A DNA stretch of 28,114 nt from Bacteroides_F sp964482605 (GTDB taxonomy: Bacteria; Bacillota; Clostridia; Lachnospirales; Lachnospiraceae), in assembly GCA_964482605.1 (NCBI GenBank), contig CAYZYS010000012.1, positions 1 to 28,114 of the forward strand. Reading direction: 5' to 3'. Made by a program: the position numbers and the translations under genes. Numbering within the stretch: position 1 is the stretch's first letter; each line of letters starts with the position of its first letter. Below the pieces are notes generated by a model, which worked only from the letters and a program-made list of their open reading frames with translations, was not told the DNA's origin and searched no databases. This document shows, piece after piece, positions 17,522-24,120 of this stretch.

Positions 17522-20052
17522 TGATTAAAAATGGGCATAAGTTAAAAGTTGGTAAAATACGCCTGTGTCTGTCAGTTTGTGCCTTTTGCCTTGTGTTTGC
17601 GGTGACGCTGCTTGTGGTGAGGAGGACAATGACGGTAAAGGCCATACGCAGCGACATTGAGACTACCCACATAAAGGACGCTGACGTTGAAAATTCATCA
17701 CTCATAATTGGTACGTACATTATCTATCTCAATTCGCTGACGGATGAGATATATGACCTTGCCAAGGAATCACAGTCAAACACTAACCAGACGGACATAT
17801 ACTATAAATCAGAGCTTGCTGATGGTTCGTGGTTTGAGATATCAAGCGCCACGATGATTGGGGACATCACCAAAAGCGGGACTCCTGTTGACGTGTCGGT
17901 GATAGAAAACCTGGAGGTGAGGTACCACACAAAGTCTGACGGTATTACGTATGATCTTTTGTCCAATGAGGCCGTGTGCGTGTTTGACATTAATGACCCT
18001 TATGACATGGCCAAAAACACAGACCTTGAATCCGTTGCGGTGCAGAAGCAGCTTCTTGAAGAAAAGGACACGAAAAGTGATTCAGATGAATTTTACAATG
18101 AACTGCTGGGTGATTTCATGGATTTGGACGTGAAGGATTCCACAACCGAGAAGTATGACAGGCTGATTGGCATATTGAACAGCTATTATGGGTCTGTTGC
18201 CTCGGATGCAACAAAGGCGGAGATTCTCAATGACACAATGGGAAGGCTGGATTCAACACGGCGCGCCAGGGTTTATGACCAGCTGTATGAGGAGCTTGCG
18301 GACATGCTTGACAAGGCCGGGAATCCCCAGAAGGATGGAAAGACAATTGAGCAGAATTCAGATGTGATGGATGCCATAACAACAGCGATGGACAACGTGG
18401 AGGACAAGCTGACGGGCTACCAGTCAGAGCAGCTTGAGGACACAGGCGATGGTTCTGATTCGGGTTCGGAATCAGTTCTTGCCAATGCAAGGAAGTCTGT
18501 CGTGAATGATTTGGTAAATGCGGTTGAGGGTGGTGATGGAGCCGCCATTGACAAGGCATTTGCAAGGGTGGAGGCACTCAATAACATAGAGAACGGTGTC
18601 AATGGCAATTCACAGGAGGAAATTGACTACACCAAGGAGCTTCTGGAGGAATCATTGAATAACGCCAAAAAACTGATTGCTGCCGGAGTCAATGATGAAT
18701 ATAAGACGGCACAGGGGAACGGCATGTCGCAGGCAGGGCTTTCCCAATTGCTGAAGGAACAGAAAAATGAGATTTCGCAGGCGTTGGATGAGGCATTGTA
18801 TTATGTGAAATCAGCTGCATACAAGATGACGACGGAGGATGCAAAGGATTTCCTTGAGGGAGAGATTGAAAGGGTCGAGCAGCTTGAAGCCCTTGCAAAG
18901 GATGATGACCTTAAACCGTACATTCAGTCTGTGCTTGATGCTTATGAAAAGAGCGTGAATAGCAAGCTGCTTGATTTTGAGGCCGGGGGCAGTAATGAAA
19001 TAGACAAGCTGTTAAGCCGAAGGCAGGAGCTTTTGCAGCAAAGACGTACGGCTCTTGACACTAATGACCTGGAAACCGCGAAATCGTGCCTTGAGCAGAT
19101 AGAGGATGTGGACAATAGGATTAGCGTCAAGGAGACGGAGCTCAATGCCATAATCAGCTCTTCCACATCAACCGATAAGGAAAAATCAGATGCCCTTGCA
19201 CAGCTTGAGAGTACATCCGCCGCCAGCTCGATAAGTGAGATTAAGGATTATGCATTGGAGCAGCTTGCGGACGGCGATTATTCAGCGGCGCAGGATGCGG
19301 TATCGGGGATAAGCGCACTGGTTGCCATCAGTCCTGAGACTGCGAAGGCGGCGCTTAAGGAGATATACTCAGAGCTTGTGTCAGAACAGCTTTTGTCTGA
19401 CACATTAACCGCGGAGGAGAAGTCTGAGCTGACGGCTGCAATTGAAGACATACAGACGACGCTGGTTGATAACGCTGACCTTTTCATGGGGAATGACCTG
19501 AACAGAAGCCAGATAAGCCAGCTTGTGGAACAGTATTTTGGGGGTGAATTTTCTGATCTGAGGAGTAATCCGCAGGCTCAGGCAGCAATTGTGCAAAGGC
19601 TTGAGGAAACGGGGGAATACCTTAACAGCAGCGTGCTTTTGCAGCAGGCATATGACTATGCCGCACTTATGTATTCCCAGGGGAATCCTTACGTCTACCA
19701 GAAGCTAAAAAATGAGACGGCAGAGTATGTGTCACTGGAGAACCTAAGCGAGTGCATGGGCTACCGTTACATATTCAGTGACAGCACAAAGCAGGCAATA
19801 CTACGCAGCAACGATGCGTATTACAGCTTTTCGATATTCAGCAGGGAGGTTCAGGGTGAGAATGGGGCGACCAAGGACATGGGAGCATCGGCAATGTTCC
19901 AAAACGGGCTTTACATTCCGGCCGATTATGTTTCAGAAACCTTCCAGTATGAATGCATAACGCTCATAAAGGGTGATTACCAGCTCATATATACGGACGA
20001 GATATACAAGCTGGCGGATGACTTTGACAATGCCCTTTTGAGTGCTGACTAA
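17518..20052 (+). CDS. Membrane-anchored long coiled-coil protein with copper-amine-oxidase-N-like C-terminus
   Basis: 844 aa. One N-terminal transmembrane anchor (about 14-34, preceded by Lys/Arg) places the rest outside the membrane. Residues about 40-150 form a small mixed domain. About 170-700 is almost entirely acidic helical coiled coil. The end (about 737-835) fits the repeated pattern of copper amine oxidase N-terminal/stalk domains: YVSLENLSECMGYRY, a strand, then NGLYIPADYVSETFQY and a closing strand. In Firmicutes that domain often sits on cell-surface proteins. ATG at 17518 and ATG at 17521 are both possible; GGAGG at 17512-17516 slightly favours the second. Overlap with the TolC-like gene implies a partnership, perhaps as adaptor or stalk. 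Confidence 0.75.
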   Translation: MMIKNGHKLKVGKIRLCLSVCAFCLVFAVTLLVVRRTMTVKAIRSDIETTHIKDADVENSSLIIGTYIIYLNSLTDEIYDLAKESQSNTNQTDIYYKSELADGSWFEISSATMIGDITKSGTPVDVSVIENLEVRYHTKSDGITYDLLSNEAVCVFDINDPYDMAKNTDLESVAVQKQLLEEKDTKSDSDEFYNELLGDFMDLDVKDSTTEKYDRLIGILNSYYGSVASDATKAEILNDTMGRLDSTRRARVYDQLYEELADMLDKAGNPQKDGKTIEQNSDVMDAITTAMDNVEDKLTGYQSEQLEDTGDGSDSGSESVLANARKSVVNDLVNAVEGGDGAAIDKAFARVEALNNIENGVNGNSQEEIDYTKELLEESLNNAKKLIAAGVNDEYKTAQGNGMSQAGLSQLLKEQKNEISQALDEALYYVKSAAYKMTTEDAKDFLEGEIERVEQLEALAKDDDLKPYIQSVLDAYEKSVNSKLLDFEAGGSNEIDKLLSRRQELLQQRRTALDTNDLETAKSCLEQIEDVDNRISVKETELNAIISSSTSTDKEKSDALAQLESTSAASSISEIKDYALEQLADGDYSAAQDAVSGISALVAISPETAKAALKEIYSELVSEQLLSDTLTAEEKSELTAAIEDIQTTLVDNADLFMGNDLNRSQISQLVEQYFGGEFSDLRSNPQAQAAIVQRLEETGEYLNSSVLLQQAYDYAALMYSQGNPYVYQKLKNETAEYVSLENLSECMGYRYIFSDSTKQAILRSNDAYYSFSIFSREVQGENGATKDMGASAMFQNGLYIPADYVSETFQYECITLIKGDYQLIYTDEIYKLADDFDNALLSAD

Positions 20053-20147
20053 TCAGTTAAATATATCCTTATGATACATGGCTGCCCCAAAAAGACAGTA
20101 CGCTGTCAGGGCGGCGGATAACAAGGGGGAGAAGGGAGGTAAGGGTA
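20053..20147 (+). promoter_or_regulatory. Structured leader before the phage-tail genes
   Basis: This is one of the few non-overlapping gaps in the operon. GACAG-TACG-CTGTC (20094-20107) forms a 5-bp hairpin with a UNCG-type tetraloop, extended by GCCC (20084-20087) against GGGC (20109-20112). No T-run follows, so it is not an ordinary terminator. TTGAGT (20038-20043) with TATATC (20062-20067) at 18 bases is a weak promoter candidate. The region may set mRNA processing or extra expression of the abundant sheath and tube genes. GGAGG just before 20148 is the DUF4280 gene's ribosome site. Confidence 0.35.
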
Positions 20148-20537
20148 GTGGGAGAGATTGTTGTAACCGGTGCGAAGGTTTCATGTACCTTTGGCTCAAA
20201 GCCATCGGACATAACCGTGACATCACAGACACGATGCAATATTGGCGGAAAGCCTGCAGCAACCATACAGGACATGCAGCCCAACGTGAACGTACAGAGC
20301 TTTGGAATGTGTTCATCAATGGCAAATCCGGCGGTTGCCTCGGCTACTGCTGCAGCACTTGGGGTTTTGACACCCCAGCCATGCACCATGGTGCCGGCTG
20401 GAACATGGGTGCCTGCCAAGCCTAAGCTGCTGATTGACGGTAAGCCGTGTCTATGCAGTAATTCACAGTTGGTATGCGGAATGGGAGCCGGATTCATAAC
20501 AATCATGTCACCAGGGGAAATGAAGGTAACTACATAA
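20148..20537 (+). CDS. DUF4280 PAAR-like spike-tip protein
   Basis: 129 aa, matching DUF4280/PAAR-like proteins that sharpen the spike tip of contractile injection systems. It has an N-terminal GAKVSCTFGSKPSDI, a TRCNIGGKPAATIQD segment, GMCSSMANPAV, PCTMVPAGTWVP and PCLCSNSQLVCGMGAGFITI. The six to seven Cys and the Gly-rich beta turns suit a compact conical fold. The GTG start at 20148 is supported by a GGAGG site (in aagggaggtaa) about 8 bases upstream. Its position directly before the sheath gene places it in the structural block. Some DUF4280 proteins carry effector extensions; this one is only the tip domain. Confidence 0.88.
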   Translation: MGEIVVTGAKVSCTFGSKPSDITVTSQTRCNIGGKPAATIQDMQPNVNVQSFGMCSSMANPAVASATAAALGVLTPQPCTMVPAGTWVPAKPKLLIDGKPCLCSNSQLVCGMGAGFITIMSPGEMKVTT

Positions 20538-20562
20538 CAATTAATGTAAAGGAGAGAACAGA

Positions 20563-22266
20563 ATGGCAGAGTATTTATCACCAGGGGTTTATGTGGAGGA
20601 ACTGGACAATGCGCCTCGTTCAATTGAAGGGGTTGGAACCAGCACTGCCGGCTTCATCGGCCTTGCAGAGCGTGGACCGGCAATTGGCGCACCGCTGCTT
20701 GTAACTAATTTTTCCAGCTTTACCAAGCAGTTTGGCGGGTTTTTAAGTGAGTTTGAATATGGCGAATACCGTTATCTTGCCAACAGTGTTGAGCAGTATT
20801 TTGCCAATGGCGGAACACGCTGCTATGTGTCCAGGGTTGTGCCGTCCGATGCAAAGAAGGCATCCAAAAAGGCAGGAATCTTAAAGCTTGAGGCAGCCAA
20901 TGAGGGCAAGTGGGGCAACAGGATACAGGTGACCCTCACAACGGTCACAAAGAAGAAAATGCAGCTTGTGAGTGCTGTTGAGGGACAGGAAAATACATAT
21001 GAGGCAAAGAGTGTCGGCGGCTTCAGGGAAGGCGACATTGTCACCGTTGAAGGGGAATACAACCAGATTACCGTCATCTATGACAATGCGGTTACATTTG
21101 CAAAGCCATTCACGGCAGATGTCGTTGATTCGGCACTTGTTCCGGAAACGGTGCTTTACCTTGTGGAGACCGACATTGCGATACGCTACAATGATGATTT
21201 TGAGGTATATGCAGGTGTCAGCTTTAACGTGAAGTCACCGTCATATGTCGGGACGAAGCTTGCACAAAGTTCACTTGTCAGGGTTGAGGTTGAGCCGCTT
21301 GCGGAGATTGGAAATCCTGTAAGCGAGATTCTTGGCGCCGACGCAACGGAAGGTGTCATAACGCTTGCCAACGGAAGTGACGGAAGCATTGACAAGGTGG
21401 GTGCAGGAACCTTCATAGGACAGGATGGTGGTCCGGGCAAGAGAACCGGAATCCAGTCATTTGTTGAAAATAACCTTGTGAGCATGCTTGCAGTGCCGGG
21501 CGTGACAATACCGGAGGTCATAGTGTCACTTGTGGGCCATTGCGAGAATCTTGGAAGCCGGTTTGCGGTTCTTGACATGCCTCGTGACATGACAAAGACC
21601 GATGACCTCATCAATTACCGCAACATGATTGATTCCACCTATGCGGCAATGTACCACCCATGGATTCAGGTGTTTGACAGGGCTGCCAACAAGGAGGGCT
21701 ACATTCCGCCATCAGGTGCCGTTTGCGGTGTGTATGCAAGGACGGACATCAACAGGGGCGTACACAAGGCACCTGCCAATGAGACGGTGTTCTGTACGGG
21801 TCTTAAGACCAATTACACAACGGGTGAGCAGGACATACTGAACCCTGAGGGCATCAACCTCATACGCCAGCTTCCTGGACAGGGAATCAAGGTATGGGGC
21901 GCAAGGACGGCAAGCTCCAACTCCTCCTTCAAATATGTCAATGTGCGCAGGCTGTTCATATTTGTTGAGGAGAGCATTAAGGCAAATACCAACTGGGTTG
22001 TGTTTGAGCCTAATGATGCGGCGCTTTGGTCAAGGGTACAGGTAACGATATCCTCCTTCCTTGAGAATCTCTGGAGAAACGGAATGCTTGCGGGAAGCTC
22101 GCCGTCAGAGGGATTCTTTGTTGAGATTGGACCTTCAACCATGACTGATGATGACATCAAGAATGGCAGGCTCATCTGCAACATCGGAATTGCGGCAACA
22201 AGGCCTGCCGAGTTTGTAATCTTCAGGGTAACACAGCACACTGCATCCTCAGGCGGGGAAGCTTAA
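20563..22266 (+). CDS. Contractile tail sheath protein
   Basis: 567-aa sheath subunit of the phage-tail/eCIS type (Pvc2-4/Afp2-4 family) that polymerises around the inner tube and contracts to drive it outward. N-terminal hallmarks are YLSPGVYVEELD and AGFIGLAERGP. The C-terminal sheath domain has FEPNDAALWSRVQ, a helix with SSFLENLWRNGMLAG, and RLICNIGIAATRPAEFVIFR. A less conserved surface domain occupies about 100-270. Only one sheath gene is present in the window, unlike the three of PVC/Afp clusters. AAAGGAGAG precedes the ATG, and the tube gene follows 64 bases later. Confidence 0.95.
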   Translation: MAEYLSPGVYVEELDNAPRSIEGVGTSTAGFIGLAERGPAIGAPLLVTNFSSFTKQFGGFLSEFEYGEYRYLANSVEQYFANGGTRCYVSRVVPSDAKKASKKAGILKLEAANEGKWGNRIQVTLTTVTKKKMQLVSAVEGQENTYEAKSVGGFREGDIVTVEGEYNQITVIYDNAVTFAKPFTADVVDSALVPETVLYLVETDIAIRYNDDFEVYAGVSFNVKSPSYVGTKLAQSSLVRVEVEPLAEIGNPVSEILGADATEGVITLANGSDGSIDKVGAGTFIGQDGGPGKRTGIQSFVENNLVSMLAVPGVTIPEVIVSLVGHCENLGSRFAVLDMPRDMTKTDDLINYRNMIDSTYAAMYHPWIQVFDRAANKEGYIPPSGAVCGVYARTDINRGVHKAPANETVFCTGLKTNYTTGEQDILNPEGINLIRQLPGQGIKVWGARTASSNSSFKYVNVRRLFIFVEESIKANTNWVVFEPNDAALWSRVQVTISSFLENLWRNGMLAGSSPSEGFFVEIGPSTMTDDDIKNGRLICNIGIAATRPAEFVIFRVTQHTASSGGEA

Positions 22267-22330
22267 TGGTGTGAAAAACAAATCATACTATGGTGGTTAC
22301 AGGATGATGTAGCCGGAATGGAGGTATATA

Positions 22331-22825
22331 ATGGCAACATACGAGAATAGCGCTGGATTGACCTATCCACTTACCAAAATGAACTTTCTGGTGACGGTTG
22401 ACCAGGTGGAGGGGACAGCGGCATTTAACGAGGTTAGCGGTGTGGATGCTTCGGTGGATGTCATAGAGTTCCGCCAGGGCAACGCACACAGCCTTGCCCC
22501 GGTCAAGCTTCCGGGACTTGTCAAGCATGGCAATGTGACGCTTAAGATGGGCTACACCAATGACAGCTCCTTCAAGAGCTGGATTCTGGAATGTGTCAGT
22601 GAGACCAGAAATGAGATGCCAAGGCATGACGTGTCAATCGAGCTCATTGACATCAACGGTGGTGCACCACAGAGTGCCTATACAACAATCCAGGGCACAA
22701 CGGTATGGGTACTCAAGAATGCATGGGTTACACATTACACGGCTCCTGACCTTAATTCAACATCCAGCGAGGTGGCAATTGAGTCAGTGGAGCTTGCATA
22801 TGAGGAGCTTGTGATTCCGAACTAG
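22331..22825 (+). CDS. Inner tube protein, gp19 family (Pvc1-like)
   Basis: 164-aa T4 gp19-type tube subunit that forms hexameric rings inside the sheath. Recognisable features are the N-terminal YPLTKMNFLVTVD strand, FNEVSGVDASVDVIEFRQG (the usual sheath/tube-interface loop), the helix with SSFKSWILEC and the closing strands ALKNAWVTHY-like and EVAIESVELAYEELVI. GGAGG lies 7 bases before the ATG. It directly follows the sheath gene, the standard order. A second, more divergent family member is at 23645. Confidence 0.93.
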   Translation: MATYENSAGLTYPLTKMNFLVTVDQVEGTAAFNEVSGVDASVDVIEFRQGNAHSLAPVKLPGLVKHGNVTLKMGYTNDSSFKSWILECVSETRNEMPRHDVSIELIDINGGAPQSAYTTIQGTTVWVLKNAWVTHYTAPDLNSTSSEVAIESVELAYEELVIPN

Positions 22826-22893
22826 TTGGTTTCATGGGGCAGTTAATCTTATTGTGGGCAGCGCGGTATGGAAAGTAAATTGGCGCTGCATTT

Positions 22894-23076
22894 ATGGGAA
22901 TGAGTATGGAAAGTGGGAGGATGGGAGGATTGAGCGTGCCTGTGACGGCAGGCACTCAATTTCCCATCACCGGCTTCCATGTAATACAGCCTTGGTTCGA
23001 TGGGGAACAGGTTTATGGCTGTGTTGGAATTATAATTGGAAATGGAAATGGGGAACGATATGGAGACGGTATTTGA
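22894..23076 (+). CDS. Possible small ORF between tube and tail-chaperone genes
   Basis: A 60-codon frame with two upstream in-frame ATGs and a GTG at 22936 that has GGGAGG 7 bases before it. Read from the GTG the product is about 46 aa with a GTQFPITGFHVIQPWFDG segment that looks protein-like. It overlaps the next gene by about 17 bases. No family is recognised. The main support is that 22829-23059 is an unusually long gap for this compact operon. It may instead be untranslated leader. Confidence 0.25.
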   Translation: MGMSMESGRMGGLSVPVTAGTQFPITGFHVIQPWFDGEQVYGCVGIIIGNGNGERYGDGI

Positions 23077-23422
23077 TTTTACATTGCCGAAGGGATATGT
23101 GGATGCAAGTGGGGAGGTACACCGCAAGGGTAAGATGAGGCTTGCCACTGCAGGTGATGAGATAAGTGCAACGAGGGACCCAAGGGTTGTTGCCAATCCG
23201 GCATTTCTTACTGTCGTGGTGCTGTCAAAGGTAATCACGCAGCTTGAGGGTGTGGAGATGGTGACTGCCACGACGATAGAGAAGCTTTTTACTGCCGATT
23301 TGGCATTTCTCCAGGACATGTACCAGAAGATTAATGACATTGAAATCCCAAAGATGACCGTTGTGTGTCCGGAGTGCGGGAAGAGCTTTGAGGTGGCATT
23401 AAATTTTACTCAAGAGGGATAA
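23060..23422 (+). CDS. Phage/eCIS tail-assembly-chaperone-like protein
   Basis: 120 aa from ATG 23060. It matches a small conserved eCIS/phage protein lying between tube and DUF6760 genes: FDFTLPKGYVDASGEVHRKG, KMRLATAGDEIS, RDPRVVANPAFLTVVVLSKV and LFTADLAFLQDMYQKIN are diagnostic. The C-terminus has one zinc-knuckle half, VCPECGKSFEV. In phages this class assists tail tube or tape-measure assembly. The longer frame (TTG at 23036) is rejected because GGGG just before 23060 and the homolog-like start METVFDF fit better. Its 3' end contains a candidate -1 slippery site leading into the next frame. Confidence 0.82.
   Translation: METVFDFTLPKGYVDASGEVHRKGKMRLATAGDEISATRDPRVVANPAFLTVVVLSKVITQLEGVEMVTATTIEKLFTADLAFLQDMYQKINDIEIPKMTVVCPECGKSFEVALNFTQEG
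23401..23407 (+). other. Candidate -1 ribosomal frameshift site
   Basis: The heptamer A AAT TTT lies in the zero frame of the tail-chaperone gene, five codons before its stop (23420-23422). It falls inside the only 28-base window where both frames are open: the -1 frame has a stop at 23389-23391 and is then open to 23625. A -1 slip would give a 188-aa fusion (116 + 72 residues) of the chaperone and the DUF6760-like frame, as in lambda G/GT. A GAGGTGG at 23390-23396 lies just upstream, rather close for a Shine-Dalgarno stimulator. Confidence 0.45.
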
Positions 23423-23454
23423 AGTTATATAAACAGGAGGAACTGTACAAGGAG

Positions 23455-23625
23455 ATGTCCTTCATCTCGTATTATTTCCACTGGGGCATGGAGGATGTGA
23501 TGAAGCTTGACCACTTCAGCAGGAGAAGGTGGTGCAGGGAGATTTCCTCCATCAACAGTAACCTTAATCCCTCAGATAAAAAGAAGGAAAAGAGCATATT
23601 TGACATGAAGCCTGTACGCAGGTGA
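23455..23625 (+). CDS. DUF6760-like small CIS protein (start uncertain, possibly made by frameshift)
   Basis: 56 aa if read from the ATG at 23455. The DUF6760-like similarity begins earlier, at LYKE (codons from 23443), and continues as MSFISYYFHWGMEDVMKLDH and RRRWCREISSIN, the usual Y-H-F-H-W ... L-x-H ... RRRW pattern. The ATG at 23455 has an AGGAGG 14 bases away and AAGGAG touching it, neither well placed, and would cut off the conserved LYKE. The frame is open upstream to 23392 with no normal start, so it may be expressed as the C-terminal part of a -1 frameshift product. It lies before the second tube gene, the usual eCIS order. Confidence 0.7.
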   Translation: MSFISYYFHWGMEDVMKLDHFSRRRWCREISSINSNLNPSDKKKEKSIFDMKPVRR

Positions 23626-23644
23626 CGGGAAGGAGGTTTTTGGG

Positions 23645-24076
23645 GTGGCAAGTGATAATTTCCCAATTGGTGGCTACAACTTCTGTCTCAGGATTGACGG
23701 AAGCAAGGACCTTGCATGCAAAAGCATACACAATTTTGATTATGGCAATGAATATGAATACATCCGTGAGGGCGGCCTTAACGATTATGTCCACATGAGG
23801 AGAAAGCCCGCCACACGGCCAAGAACCTTCCAGGTTGAAAGGTATGTTGGCACTGAGACGGATGATTACCTGTACATAGGAAAGGTATTTGCACTTCCGG
23901 TCATCCTGTATGTCAGCAGGAAGCTCAATGATTTTGAAAATGCAGAGAGGACGTATGTTTTCACGGGCTGCGTCGTGACGGAAAAGACATACGGGCAGGT
24001 TGACGCCTTGCAGAGCAGCTTCATCACGGAGACGGTGACGATAGCATATCAGCAGCTTGTGTGCGTCAACAAGTAG
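23645..24076 (+). CDS. Second gp19-type tube/adaptor protein (Pvc5-like)
   Basis: 143 aa. A second, shorter T4 gp19-fold protein: FPIGGYNFCLRIDG at the N-terminus, a Gly/Asn-rich loop (HNFDYGNEYEYIREGGLND), the strand RPRTFQVERYVG and the closing strand ESF-like segment SSFITETVTIAYQQLV. In eCIS loci such paralogs (Pvc5-like) form the first tube layers linking the baseplate hub to the main tube. The start is GTG at 23645, with AAGGAGG about 8 bases upstream. Its order after the DUF6760-like gene agrees with known loci. Confidence 0.8.
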   Translation: MASDNFPIGGYNFCLRIDGSKDLACKSIHNFDYGNEYEYIREGGLNDYVHMRRKPATRPRTFQVERYVGTETDDYLYIGKVFALPVILYVSRKLNDFENAERTYVFTGCVVTEKTYGQVDALQSSFITETVTIAYQQLVCVNK

Positions 24077-24120
24077 TTTTTTTGAATTGATGAATGGATT
24101 TTAACGGGGACGGAGAGTTT

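Noticed and set aside
22849..23340. 163-codon - strand frame opposite the tail-chaperone gene
   Set aside because: It is antisense to a + strand gene with clear family signatures and has no recognisable motif or convincing ribosome site.
20148..24076. Prophage remnant
   Set aside because: Tail sheath and tube are present, but there is no capsid, portal, terminase, integrase or lysis gene, and the AAA+, DUF4255 and DUF4280 genes mark a contractile injection system instead.
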